The position numbers and the translations under genes were made by a program. From positions 2,232,001 through 2,296,000 of the forward strand of contig OX392529.1 of assembly GCA_947623455.1 (NCBI GenBank): a stretch of DNA of 64,000 nucleotides. The letters run 5' to 3'. The notes beneath the pieces are model-generated. The model made no database searches. It saw nothing but the letters and a program-made list of their open reading frames with translations, and had not been told where the DNA came from. The first letter of the stretch is position 1. The number at the start of each line of letters is the position of its first letter. Of this stretch, positions 1-14,000 are shown piece after piece. Source of the DNA: Mimachlamys varia (Eukaryota > Mollusca > Bivalvia > Pectinida > Pectinidae).

Positions 1-630
1 TCTGGCATCACATTTCATTTCTCCTGTTATTATTGGTAAGCTTGTCAACCAACACTTCCAAATGTGTCAATCTCTGAAACCTCCAATGAGATAGATCTCC
101 TTCATTCAACAGCTATTTCAAATCAGAGAGTGTGTGTAAAATATGCAACTAAAATTACTGCTTTACTCATTTCATCTCCTATTGTATACAATTAAAGGAC
201 AAGTCAAATATATCATTTTATGTACATTGATGAATGTATGTTTAAACAACTGTTCAAGGCATTAATTATATTGTGCTTGTTCAAAAATCCTTCATTGCAT
301 TGTAAATTTATTCAGCTATTTTGTATAAGTTATTGTCATTCAAAGGTTCAAACACAGTGATGTTCATTTGTAAGTAAACATTTTAAGGTTTTTATATAAA
401 TAAATTTCAACTACATGTAATTTATTACACAAAATATACATACAGTAGATTAAACAGCAGTTACACGTTTTTTAATCATAGAATATACTCGTTTTGTGAG
501 TTTGGGTTTGAATAAGTGGATTTCAATTTCAAGCAGGACTGGTAAATTTTCATGGTTTCACTGCTGAATTAAGTTCTGAACTGGGCTATTTAACTCTTTA
601 AATTTCTACACTTCAAACCATAGTGGACTC
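1..630. other. AT-rich intergenic flank
   Basis: This stretch is AT-rich non-coding sequence. I find no ORF of note, no RNA gene and no repeat array in it. It ends where the 8-bp target-site duplication of the MITE begins. Confidence 0.6.
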
Positions 631-638
631 GTCCAGAC

Positions 639-790
639 CAAAGGGACCTGAGAATTTGTTACAGCTAGTTTTGGACCTAAAATAGGGTGTTTAGAGTAAT
701 TTTACACATTTGGGGAGTTAAGATCAATTTTCGATAAAAATGCCCCCTCAATGGCCATAAAAGCTAGATACAAATTCTCAGGTCCCTGTG
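639..790. mobile_element. hAT-like non-autonomous MITE, 152 bp
   Basis: The left end (caaagggacctgagaatttg) and the reverse complement of the right end (cacagggacctgagaatttg) match at 19 of 20 positions, and the match continues into a shared tag a few bases further in. The element is bordered by the same 8 bases, gtccagac, at 631-638 and 791-798. An 8-bp target-site duplication with CA-starting termini is typical of hAT transposons. The 100-bp interior has no coding capacity, so it must have been mobilised in trans. Superfamily assignment rests on duplication length and termini only. Confidence 0.8.
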
Positions 791-798
791 GTCCAGAC

Positions 799-1313
799 TA
801 CATGCAGCTAGCTAGGTCCCTGTGTATTGTAGATCTAGATCTAACGTTAGACTGTAACGTTAACGTTACATGCGATTTAGTGGTGGGGAGCTGTGAACCA
901 CACTGACATGTAGGTTGCATGAATAGAGTTGAAAAGTGTGGAAATTAAGTGATAATGTGTTCTGTTTATCTCAGTGGGGTATTCTCATTGTTTATATACC
1001 CACTTTTGGGTGCTGGTAAATGGATGACCCGACTTCACTCATGTTGGTGTTGCCCCGTCTATATATAGCTTAGGGAATTCCGTTTGCACAAAGTATCGTG
1101 TAGTCTCGCGATATATTACTTTATCCAATCAAATCGAATGTTCTAAATTTAGCATCAATAATATGTTGTCAGAGTCTGTAAATAGAATTTCTGTACGTTA
1201 CCCGTCAGTTGTGCAATGTCAACGATATAAATAAGCTGGACAATGATTGAATCGAAGTCATTTGCATTAACCGGTTCCTCCGGTCGGAGGCTGCTCTACA
1301 GAAGACAATTGTA
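799..1313 (+). promoter_or_regulatory. 5' flank and probable 5' UTR of the RING gene
   Basis: This is unique sequence between the MITE and the first ATG of the RING gene. It has an AT-rich stretch with tatatatagc near 1060, but I cannot place a transcription start. No repeat array and no convincing ORF are present. Confidence 0.35.
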
Positions 1314-3076
1314 ATGGCGTCTCTTTTCCTAACTGTCCGACCAGCAGAGGATATCACATTTTCAGACACCGCGATGTCAGGAGACGGCAAAGTCTGCCCG
1401 TCGCCTTTATCCACATTTGGGAGTGATTTCAATGACAGTTTATTTTTACAAGCGTCAAATACTCGTAATATAGAAAGGACAGACTATCAAGAGCTTCATT
1501 CAGATACAACAAACAAACAGCAACAGATAACAGGTTAGTACAGGGGCATGTTATGTATAGGCCTAGACCGACCTACTTTCACTTTGTTATATAAGATTGT
1601 TCCCTGGTTACCGTGCAGAGTGTGCACTGTACGAATAACCGCTTACAGTAGATAATTGCTGATGTCGAGCAATCGAGTTAAAACCTGTAATCTAATAACC
1701 ATAATCTTAAACTGTTAAAAGAGGAATGATATAAAGTGATAGACAAAATATTACTCTTGACTCTACATGATGTATAATTATGAGTGCCTCAAAAGAACCT
1801 GTTCCAAAGTTTAAACCGACTTGAGTTCGAATGTTACTATAAAACTCGATTTTCCCTCTAACACATAGCTGAATCTATCTTTTTATAATTTTATGTACAA
1901 TTAAAATACATGTATGCCACAACTGTAAATACAACACTACCTTTCTCTGTCCATACAGAACCAGAGGAAATGATAAACAGCAAGGAGCGAGTGGAAGTGG
2001 TGAGCAGCAAGGATGATAACAATGATGATGTAGATGAAGATGATCAAACTAAAGATGCAGATGAAGATACAGAAACAATTTTAGATATTGCTGTTTTTGC
2101 AACAAACGTGAGGAAATCAGACATTCAATGTGAGATGGATAAATACTGCATTAAAGTTAAAACCAAAGTAAACATTCAAATGCATAAAAAGAACGTTGTT
2201 AAAAATGCTAAAAAGGAAAAAAGGAGAAATGTTTCGGCAGAGTTTTCTTTTTTAAATGTTTCCCTTTTTCCACGACCAAGTCGTGATCCTGTAGACAGCA
2301 GTGAGAGTGCTTTAGAACAATACTATGCATCAGAACAAAGTCTGGATGATTTGGAAGATCTAGTTGCACCATTTAATAAGGATTTAGAAAAGGAGGGAAA
2401 ATGCTCAAAAACTGAAAAACATATACGTTGTGATAGAGACAGGAAAATTAGGAAAGCTCATATACAGGTCAAGGACAAGTATTGCACAAGTGTGAAAAAC
2501 AATAATGGACGGAAACACTTTCATGTTCACCATCGAGTTTTTAAGCTGATGCAGTTGGAGATGCAGAGTTGTTTCTACCTGCCCGGTCCACAGCGGAGGA
2601 GACTGGGTATCAAGCGTGAGGAGATGAGAGAAATAAGGCAGGCTCTGAATGCTTCAAACACCGCAGTCCGTCCTGTATACAACAGACCTCGTCACAAGTC
2701 TCCCGCACAAAACTTGGCATACGCCATTGACAATAACAACGCGGCCCAGGACCTTGACAGTGTTCTAGTGAATCTGCTTATCAGTCTTCAACAAAGGGAC
2801 ATCACTCCAGAAGACTATGAGACACTTCTCCAACTTGATGAGAGTGTAGCACCAAAAACACTGGAGAAAAATGTTCTGGAATCTTTTAAGACTGACACTG
2901 TAGATGAGAGCTGTGTGAATGACACGTGTGCTATCTGTATGGAACAGTACAACCTAGGACAGTCCAGGAAATTCTTACCCTGTAACCATGTGTTTCACAT
3001 GAACTGCATTGATATGTGGCTGAACAATTCCTCGCTGAATTGTCCAATAGACAATTTACCAGTGTCAGACAGCTGA
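1314..3076 (+). CDS. RING-H2 finger protein (putative E3 ubiquitin ligase), two exons
   Basis: Join 1314-1533 and 1959-3076. The intron is 1534-1958 (donor cag|gttagt, acceptor ccatacag|aa). The phase-1 junction makes a Glu codon and gives 445 residues. Residues 92-113 are strongly acidic, followed by basic patches and no clear domain. The C-terminus is a RING-H2: C397, C400, C415, H417, H420, C423, C435, with D438 as eighth ligand (CPID instead of CPxC). Asp in this position is known for RBX1-type RINGs. The segment before the RING (TPEDYETLLQLDESVAPKT) resembles, from memory, the region before the second RING of ZSWIM2, but the SWIM and ZZ parts are missing, so I give no symbol. RING-H2 proteins usually recruit an E2 enzyme; substrate unknown. 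Upstream ATGs in the second exon are intronic. Confidence 0.85.
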
Positions 3077-3138
3077 CCCTTATATAAGCTCTTGTTGCTT
3101 TGGGAGGGAACAATATAACTACACTAAAATATGGAGGC

Positions 3139-3144
3139 AATAAA
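3139..3144 (+). terminator. Polyadenylation signal AATAAA of the RING gene
   Basis: A canonical AATAAA lies 63 bp after the stop codon, giving a very short 3' UTR. A T-rich stretch follows. Confidence 0.7.
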
Positions 3145-3258
3145 AACCTGAAAATCTATTTCTGGTTTTGTGTTTCATAAGATTTTAGCCAGATGTATGA
3201 CCAGATCAGTATAACTTATATTTCTGGATATAGAGACACAAGATACCAGAAATTCAAA

Positions 3259-4570
3259 ACTGCCTTGGTAACCTACCGTTACTTAATTATATCTAAGACA
3301 TGGTTAACTGCCCTGGTGACCTATTGTTACTTAATTATAACTGCCCTGGTGACCTACCGTTACTTAATTATAACTGCTCTGGTGACCTTCCGTTACTTAA
3401 TTATATCTAAGACATGATTAACAAGCAACACTGTCCTAGTGACCTATTTAATTTATATTTAAGACATCAAACACTGTCCTGGTGACCTATATAATTTATA
3501 TCTAAGACAAGCAACACTGTCCTAGTGACCTATTTAATTTACATTTAAGACAAGCAACACTGTCCTGGTGACCTATATAATTTATATCTAAGACAAGCAA
3601 CACTGTCCTAGTGACCTATTTAATTTATATCCAAGACATGTAACACTGTCCTGGTGACCTATATAATTTATATTTAAGACATGTAACACTGTCCTGGTGA
3701 CCTATATATTTTATATCTAAGACATGTAACACTGTCCTAGTGACCTATATAATTTATATCTAAGACATGTAACACTGTCCTAGTGACCTATATAATTTAT
3801 ATCTAAGACATGAAACACTGTCCTGATGACCTTTTTGATTTATATCTAAGACATGTAACACTGTCCTGGTGACCTATATAATTTATATCTAAGACATGAA
3901 ACACTGTCCTGATGACCTTTTTAATTTATATCTAAGACATGTAACACTGTCCTGGTGACCTATATAATTTATATCTAAGACATGAAACACTGTCCTGATG
4001 ACCTTTTTGATTTATATCTAAGACATGTAACACTGTCCTGGTGACCTATATAATTTATATCTAAGACATGAAACACTGTCCTGATGACCTTTTTGATTTA
4101 TATCTAAGACATGTAACACTGTCCTGGTGACCTATATAATTTATATCTAAGACATGTAACACTGTCCTAGTGACCTATATAATTTATATCTAAGACATGT
4201 AACACTGTCCTGGTGACCTATATAATTTATATCTAAGACATGTAACACTGTCCTGGTGACCTATATAATTTATATTTAAGACAAGCAACACTGTCCTAGT
4301 GACCTTTTTAATTTATATCTAAGACATGTAACACTGTCCTAGTGACCTATATAATTTATATCTAAGACATGTAACACTGTTCTTGTGACCTACATAATTT
4401 ATACCTTAGGCATGAAACACTGTCCTGTTGACCTATTTAATTGATATATAAGACAATTTACAATATCCTGGTGAACTATATAATTGATATCTAAGACAAT
4501 TTATACTATCCTGGTGACCTATATAATTAATATCCAAGACAATTTACAATATCCTGGTGACCTAGATAAC
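3259..4570. repeat. 43-bp minisatellite with a 33-bp related start
   Basis: The array opens with a few 33-bp units sharing ctgccctggtgacctacc, then settles to a 43-bp unit with core aacactgtcctggtgaccta followed by tataatttatatctaagaca. The 43-bp spacing is seen directly, for example aacactg at 4201 and 4244. Copies near 4440-4570 are diverged. It fills the gap between the 3' ends of two convergent genes. A 74-residue ORF at 3193-3417 is an artefact of this repeat. Confidence 0.9.
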
Positions 4571-4912
4571 CTAGAAATAGACTTAAGACATTCATATTTG
4601 CCACAGTGTAATTTATTTTTGCAACATATAAACACTTAGTCTTATGTACCCATAAGCTAAAATATATCACAAACAGCTTTTTTGATTAATATCATGGATT
4701 ATCAAAGACATTATCACAGTTTAAACATTTATATTTTCAAATTACTTCAAAAACAAGCTTAATTTTCAACTTCAAAAAGGTCAAATTTGCATTTCAGATT
4801 TCATCTTCTCAGTAGGTAGAGATTAGGATATAATCTTCATTAGCTCCAATTTGTTTTCCCTTTTCGGTAAGCTGTTTGTTTGTATGTACACTGATGTCCA
4901 CTGTAATAAGCC
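4571..4912 (-). other. 3' UTR of the SelJ-like gene; SECIS expected here
   Basis: Downstream of the stop at 4913-4915, the minus strand carries about 300 nt of unique AT-rich sequence and an AATAAA at 4617-4612. If the TGA at 29996-29998 is read as selenocysteine, a SECIS must lie here. AUGA quartet candidates occur at 4840-4837 and 4804-4801, but neither has a convincing paired helix with an apical AA. Other hairpins (for example the one around 4632-4656) lack the quartet. I therefore do not call a SECIS. Confidence 0.5.
4612..4617 (-). terminator. Polyadenylation signal AATAAA of the SelJ-like gene
   Basis: TTTATT on + reads AATAAA on the gene strand, about 295 nt after the stop codon. It is the first canonical signal seen downstream. 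Confidence 0.55.
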
Positions 4913-5014
4913 CTATTGGATTGGTACTTGGCACATTTCTTCAGTGAGGTCTACATTTTCTTGATATCTCAGGGTCTTCTCCTTCCAGGAATTGGGAATA
5001 ACTTCCACACCATA
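4913..5014 (-). CDS. SELENOJ: SelJ-like exon 8 (terminal coding exon)
   Basis: Acceptor ctcttacag|TATGGTG, phase 0. Encodes [20 protein letters not shown] and ends VPIQ followed by TAG at 4915-4913. VIPxSWxxKT is, from memory, the usual C-terminal signature of J1-crystallin-type proteins. The exon lies 24.4 kb from exon 7, across the two arrays. Confidence 0.8.
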   Translation of the reverse strand, partial: YGVEVIPNSWKEKTLRYQENVDLTEEMCQVPIQ

Positions 5015-8000
5015 CTGTAAGAGACAACAAAACAACATCACCATACTGTAGGAGACAACAAAACATCATCACCATACTGTAAGAGACATCAAAACATCAT
5101 CATCACCATACCGTAGGAGACAACAAAACAACATCATCACCATACTGTAAGAGACAACAAAACAACATCATCACCATACTGTAGGAGACAACAAAACAAC
5201 ATCATCACCATACTGTAAGAGACAACAAAACAACATCATCACCATACTGTAAGAGACAACAAAACATCATCACCATACTGTAGGAGACAACAAAACATCA
5301 TCACCATACTGTAGGATACAACAAAACATCATCATCACCATACTGTAAGAGACAACAAAACATCATCACCATACTGTAGGAGACAACAAAACAACATCAT
5401 CACCATACTGTAGGAGACAACAAAACAACATCATCACCATACTGTAAGAGACAACAAAACAACATCATCACCATACTGTAAGAGACAACAAAACAACATC
5501 ATCACCATACTGTAGGAGACAACAAAACATCATCACCATACTGTAGGAGACAACAAAACAACATCATCACCATACTGTAGGAGACAACAAAACAACATCA
5601 CTATACTGTAAGAGACAACAAAACAACATCATCACCATACTGTAAGAGACAACAAAACAACATCATCACCATACTGTAAGAGACAACAAAACATCATCAC
5701 CATACTGTAGGAGACAACAAAACATCATCACCATACTGTAAGAGACAACAAAACAACATCATCACCATACTGTAAGAGACAACAAAACAACATCACCATA
5801 CTGTAAGAGACAACAAAACATCATCACCATACTGTAAGAGACAACAAACCATCATCACCATACTATAGGAGACAACAAAACAACATCATCACCATACTGT
5901 AGGAGACAACAAAACAACATCATCACCATACTGTAGGAGACAACAAAACAACATCATCACCATACTGTAAGAGACAACAAAACAACATCATCACCATACT
6001 GTAGGAGACAACAAAACAACATCATCACCATACTGTAAGAGACAACAAAACAACATCATCACCATACTGTAGGAGACAACAAAACAACATCATCACCATA
6101 CTGTAGGAGACAACAAAACAACATCATCACCATACTGTAGGAGACAACAAAACAACATCACTATACTGTAAGAGACAACAAAACAACATCATCACCATAC
6201 TGTAGGAGACAACAAAACAACATCATCACCATACTGTAAGAGACAACAAAACAACATCATCACCATACTGTAGGAGACAACAAAACAACATCATCACCAT
6301 ACTGTAGGAGACAACAAAACAACATCATCACCATACTGTAGGAGACAACAAAACAACATCACTATACTGTAAGAGACAACAAAACAACATCATCACCATA
6401 CTGTAGGAGACAACAAAACAACATCATCACCATACTGTAAGAGACAACAAAACAACATCATCACCATACTGTAGGAGACAACAAAACAACATCATCACCA
6501 TACTGTAGGAGACAACAAAACAACATCATCACCATACTGTAGGAGACAACAAAACAACATCACTATACTGTAAGAGACAACAAAACAACATCATCACCAT
6601 ACTGTAGGAGACAACAAAACAACATCATCACCATACTGTAAGAGACAACAAAACAACATCATCACCATACTGTAGGAGACAACAAAACATCAACACCATA
6701 CTGTAAGAGACAACAAAACAACATCACCATACTGTAGGAGACAACAAAACATCATCACCATACTGTAGGAGACAACAAAACATCATCACCATACTGTAGG
6801 AGACAACAAAACAACATCATCACCATACTGTAGGAGACAACAAAACATCATCATCACCATACTGTAGGAGACAACAAAACATCATCATCACCATACTGTA
6901 GGAGACAACAAAACAACATCAGCATACTGTAGGAGACAACAAAACAACATCACCATACTGTAAGAGACAACAAAACAACATCACCATACTGTAGGAGACA
7001 ACAAAACATCATCACCATACTGTAGGAGACAACAAAACATCATCACCATACTGTAGGAGACAACAAAACAACATCATCACCATACTGTAGGAGACAACAA
7101 AACATCATCATCACCATACTGTAGGAGACAACAAAACATCATCATCACCATACTGTAAGAGACAACAAAACAACATCACCATACTGTAGGAGACAACAAA
7201 ACAACATCATCACCATACTGTAAGAGACAACAAAACAACATCATCACCATACTGTAGGAGACAACAAAACATCATCTTCACCATACTGTAAGAGACAACA
7301 AAACAACAACATCACCATACTGTAGGAGACAACAAAACAACATCACCATACTGTAAGAGACAACAAAACAACATCTTCACCATACTGTAGGAGACAACAA
7401 AACAACATCATCACCATACTGTAGGAGACAACAAAACAACATCTTCACCATACTGTAGGAGACAACAAAACAACATCTTCACCATACTGTAGGAGACAAC
7501 AAAACAACATCATCACCATACTGTAAGAGACAACAAAACAACATCATCACCATACTGTAGGAGACAACAAAACATCATCATCACCATACTGTAGGAGACA
7601 ACAAAACATCATCATCACCATACTGTAGGAGACAACAAAACAACATCATCACCATACTGTAAGAGACAACAAAACATCATCACCATACTGTAAGACACAA
7701 CAAAACAACATCACCATACTGTAAGACACAACAAAACAACATCATCACCATACTGTAGGAGACAACACAACAACATCACCATACTGTAAGAGACAACAAA
7801 ACAACATCATCACCATACTGTAGGAGACAACACAACAACATCACCATACTGTAAGAGACATCAAAACATCATCATCACCATACCGTAGGAGACAACAAAA
7901 CAACATCATCACCATACTGTAAGAGACAACAACACATCATCACCATACTGTAAGAGACAACAAAACAACAACATCACCATACTGTAGGAGACAACAAAAC

Positions 8001-11000
8001 AACATCATCACCATACTGTAAGAGACAACAAAACATCATCACCATACTGTAGGAGACAACAAAACAACATCACCACCATACTGTAAGAGACAACAAAACA
8101 ACAACATCACCATACTGTAGGAGACAACAAAACAACATCACCATACTGTAAGAGACAACAAAACAACATCACCATACTGTAGGAGACAACAAAACATCAT
8201 CACCATACTGTAAGAGACAACAAAACAACATCACCATACTGTAGGAGACAACAAAACAACATCACCATACTATAGGAGACAATAAAACAACATCATCACC
8301 ATACTGTAAGAGACAACAAAACAACATCATCACCATACTGTAAGAGACAACAAAACAACATCACCATACTGTAGGAGACAACAAAACAACATCACCATAC
8401 TATAGGAGACAATAAAACAACATCATCACCATACTGTAAGAGACAACAAAACAACATCACCATACTGTAAGAGACAACAAAACAACATCACCATACTGTA
8501 AGAGACAACAAAACATCATCACCATACTATAGGAGACAATAAAACAACATCATCACCATACTGTAAGAGACAACAAAACAACATCATCACCATACTGTAA
8601 GAGACAACAAAACAACATCACCATACTGTAGGAGACAACAAAACAACATCACCATACTATAGGAGACAATAAAACAACATCATCACCATACTGTAAGAGA
8701 CAACAAAACAACATCACCATACTGTAAGAGACAACAAAACAACATCACCATACTGTAGGAGACAACAAAACAACATCACCATACTGTAAGAGACAACAAA
8801 ACATCATCACCATACTGTAAGAGACAACAAAACATCATCACCATACTGTAAGACACAACAAAACATCATCACCATACTGTAAGACACAACAAAACAACAT
8901 CATCACCATACTGTAAGAGACAACAAAACAACATCATCACCATACTGTAGGAGACAACAAAACATCATCATCACCATACTGTAGGAGACAACAAAACATC
9001 ATCACCATACTGTAAGACACAACAAAACAACATCATCACCATACTGTAAGACACAACAAAACATCATCACCATACTGTAAGACACAACAAAACAACATCA
9101 TCACCATACTGTAAGAGACAACAAAACATCATCACCATACTGTAAGACACAACAAAACATCATCACCATACTGTAAGACACAACAAAACATCATCATCAC
9201 CATACCGTAGGAGACAACAAAACAACATCATCACCATACTGTAAGAGACAACAAAACATCATCACCATACTATAGGAGACAATAAAACAACATCATCACC
9301 ATACTGTAGGAGACAACAAAACAACATCATCACCATACTGTAAGAGACAACAAAACATCATCACCATACTGTAAGACACAACAAAACAACATCATCACCA
9401 TACTGTAGGAGACAACAAAACAACATCACCATACTGTAAGAGACAACAAAACAACATCACCATACTGTAAGAGACAACAAAACATCATCATCACCATACT
9501 GTAGGAAACAACAAAACAACATCACCATACTGTAAGAGACAACAAAACATCAACACCATACTGTAAGAGACAACAAAACAACATCACCATACTGTAAGAG
9601 ACAACAAAACATCATCTTCACCATACTGTAGGAGACAACAAAACATCATCACCATACTGTAAGAGACAACAAAACAACATCATCACCATACTGTAGGAGA
9701 CAACAAAACAACATCATCACCATACTGTAAGAGACAACAAAACAACATCACCGTACTGTAAGAGACAACAAAACAACATCACCATACTGTAAGAGACAAC
9801 AAAACATCATCACCATACTGTAAGAGACAACAAAACATCATCACCATACTGTAAGAGACAACAAAACAACATCACCATACTGTAAGAGACAACAAAACAA
9901 CATCACCATACTGTAGGAGACAACAAAACATCATCACCACCATACTGTAGTAGACAACAAAACATCATCACCATACTGTAGGAGACAACAAAACAACATC
10001 ATCACCATACTGTAGGAGACAACAAAACATCATCATCACCATACTGTAGGAGACAACAAAACAACATCACCATACTGTAGGAGACAACAAAACATCATCA
10101 CCATACTGTAAGAGACAACAAAACAACATCACCATACTGTAGGAGACAACAAAACAACATCATCACCATACCGTAGGAGACAACAAAACAACATCATCAC
10201 CATACTGTAAGAGACAACAAAACATCATCACCATACTGTAAGAGACAACAAAACATCATCACCATACTGTAAGAGACAACAAAACATCATCACCATACTG
10301 TAAGAGACATCAAAACAACATCACCACCATACTGTAAGAGACAACAAAACAACAACATCACCATACTGTAAGATACAACAAAACATCATCACCATACTGT
10401 AGGAGACAACAAAACAACATCATCACCATACTGTAAGAGACAACAAAACAACATCACCATACCGTAGGAGACAACAAAACATCATCACCATACTGTAAGA
10501 GACAACAAAACAACATCACCACCATGCTGTAAGAGACAACAAAACATCATCACCATACTGTAAGAGACAACAAAACAACATCACCATACTGTAAGAGACA
10601 ACAAAACAACAACATCACCATACTGTAAGATACAACAAAACATCATCACCATACTGTAAGAGACATCAAAACAACATCACCACCATACTGTAAGAGACAA
10701 CAAAACAACATCACCATACTGTAGGAGACAACAAAACATCATCACCATACCGTAGGAGACAACAAAACAACATCATCACCATACTGTAGGAGACAACAAA
10801 ACATCATCATCACCATACTGTAAGATACAACAAAACATCATCACCATACCGTAGGAGACAACAAAACAACATCATCACCATACTGTAGGAGACAACAAAA
10901 CATCATCATCACCATACTGTAAGAGACAACAACACAACATCATCACCATACTGTAAGAGACAACAAAACAACATCATCACCATACTGTAAGAGACAACAA

Positions 11001-14000
11001 AACAACATCATCACCATACTGTAAGAGACAACAAAACAACATCATCACCATACTGTAAGAGACAACAAAACAACAACATCACCATACTGTAAGAGACAAC
11101 AAAACATCATCACCATACTGTAGGAGACAACAAAACATCATCACCATACCGTAGGAGACAATAAAACATCATCACCATACTGTAAGAGACAACAAAACAT
11201 CATCACCATACTGTAAGAGACAACAAAACAACATCACCATACTGTAAGAGACAACAAAACAACATCATCACCATACTGTAAGATACAACAAAACATCATC
11301 ACCATACTGTAAGAGACAACAAAACAACATCACCATACTGTAGGAGACAACAAAACATCATCACCATACCGTAGGAGACAACAAAACAACATCACCATAC
11401 TGTAAGACACAACAAAACATCATCACCATACTGTAAGAGACAACAAAACATCATCACCATACTGTAAGAGACAACAAAACATCATCACCATACTGTAGGA
11501 GACAACAAAACAACATCATCACCATACTGTAAGAGACAACAAACCATCATCACCATACTGTAGGAGACAACAAAACAACATCATCACCATACTGTAGGAG
11601 ACAACAAAACAACATCATCAACATACTGTAAGAGACAACAAAACAGCAACATCACCATACTGTAAGAGACAACAAACCATCATCACCATACTGTAGGAGA
11701 CAACAAAACATCATCACCATACTGTAGGAGACAACAAAACATCATCATCACCATACTGTAAGAGACAACAAAACATCATCACCATACTGTAAGAGACAAC
11801 AAAACATCATCACCACCATACTGTAGGAGACAACAAAACATCATCACCATACTGTAGGAGACAACAAAACAACATCATCACCATACTGTAAGAGACAACA
11901 AACCATCATCACCATACTGTAGGAGACAACAAAACATCATCACCATACTGTAAGAGACAACAAAACAACAACATCACCATACTGTAAGATACAACAAAAC
12001 ATCATCACCATACTGTAAGAGACATCAAAACAACATCACCACCATACTGTAAGAGACAACAAAACAACATCACCATACTGTAGGAGACAACAAAACATCA
12101 TCACCATACCGTAGGAGACAACAAAACAACATCATCACCATACTGTAGGAGACAACAAAACATCATCATCACCATACTGTAAGATACAACAAAACATCAT
12201 CACCATACCGTAGGAGACAACAAAACAACATCATCACCATACTGTAGGAGACAACAAAACATCATCATCACCATACTGTAAGAGACAACAACACAACATC
12301 ATCACCATACTGTAAGAGACAACAAAACAACATCATCACCATACTGTAAGAGACAACAAAACAACATCATCACCATACTGTAAGAGACAACAAAACAACA
12401 TCATCACCATACTGTAAGAGACAACAAAACAACAACATCACCATACTGTAAGAGACAACAAAACATCATCACCATACTGTAGGAGACAACAAAACATCAT
12501 CACCATACCGTAGGAGACAATAAAACATCATCACCATACTGTAAGAGACAACAAAACATCATCACCATACTGTAAGAGACAACAAAACAACATCACCATA
12601 CTGTAAGAGACAACAAAACAACATCATCACCATACTGTAAGATACAACAAAACATCATCACCATACTGTAAGAGACAACAAAACAACATCACCATACTGT
12701 AGGAGACAACAAAACATCATCACCATACCGTAGGAGACAACAAAACAACATCACCATACTGTAAGACACAACAAAACATCATCACCATACTGTAAGAGAC
12801 AACAAAACATCATCACCATACTGTAAGAGACAACAAAACATCATCACCATACTGTAGGAGACAACAAAACAACATCATCACCATACTGTAAGAGACAACA
12901 AACCATCATCACCATACTGTAGGAGACAACAAAACAACATCATCACCATACTGTAAGAGACAACAAACCATCATCACCATACTGTAGGAGACAACAAAAC
13001 ATCATCACCATACTGTAGGAGACAACAAAACATCATCATCACCATACTGTAAGAGACAACAAAACATCATCACCATACTGTAAGAGACAACAAAACATCA
13101 TCACCACCATACTGTAGGAGACAACAAAACATCATCACCATACTGTAGGAGACAACAAAACAACATCATCACCATACTGTAGGAGACAACAAAACAACAT
13201 CATCACCATACTGTAAGAGACAACAAAACATCATCACCATACTGTAGGAGACAACAAAACATCATCACCATACTGTAAGAGACAACAAACCATCATCACC
13301 ATACTGTAGGAGACAACAAAACATCATCACCATACTGTAAGAGACAACAAAACAACATCACCATACTGTAGGAGACAACAAAACATCATCACCATACTGT
13401 AAGAGACAACAAAACATCATCACCATACTGTAAGAGACAACAAAACAACATCACCACCATACTGTAAGAGACAACAAAACAACATCATCACCATACTGTA
13501 AGAGACAACAAACCATCATCACCATACTGTAGGAGACAACAAAACATCATCACCATACTGTAGGAGACAACAAAACAACATCATCACCATACTGTAAGAG
13601 ACAACAAACCATCATCACCATACTGTAGGAGACAACAAAACATCATCACCATACTGTAAGAGACAACAAAACATCATCACCATACTGTAAGAGACAACAA
13701 AACAACATCATCACCATACTGTAAGAGACAACAAAACAACATCACCATACTGTAAGAGACAACAAAACATCACCACCATACTGTAAGAGACAACAAACCA
13801 TCATCACCATACTGTAGGAGACAACAAAACATCATCACCATACTGTAAGAGACAACAAAACAACATCACCACCATACTGTAAGAGACAACAAAACATCAT
13901 CACCATACTGTAAGAGACAACAAAACATCATCACCATACTGTAGGAGACAACAAAACAACATCATCACCATACTGTAAGAGACAACAAACCATCATCACC

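Noticed and set aside
1205..1432. 75-residue minus-strand ORF over exon 1 of the RING gene
   Set aside because: Shadow of the plus-strand coding exon; no family match recognised.
4632..4656. Hairpin cttatg-ggta-cataag in the 3' flank as SECIS
   Set aside because: It lacks the AUGA/GA quartet and the apical AA, so it does not meet the SECIS definition.
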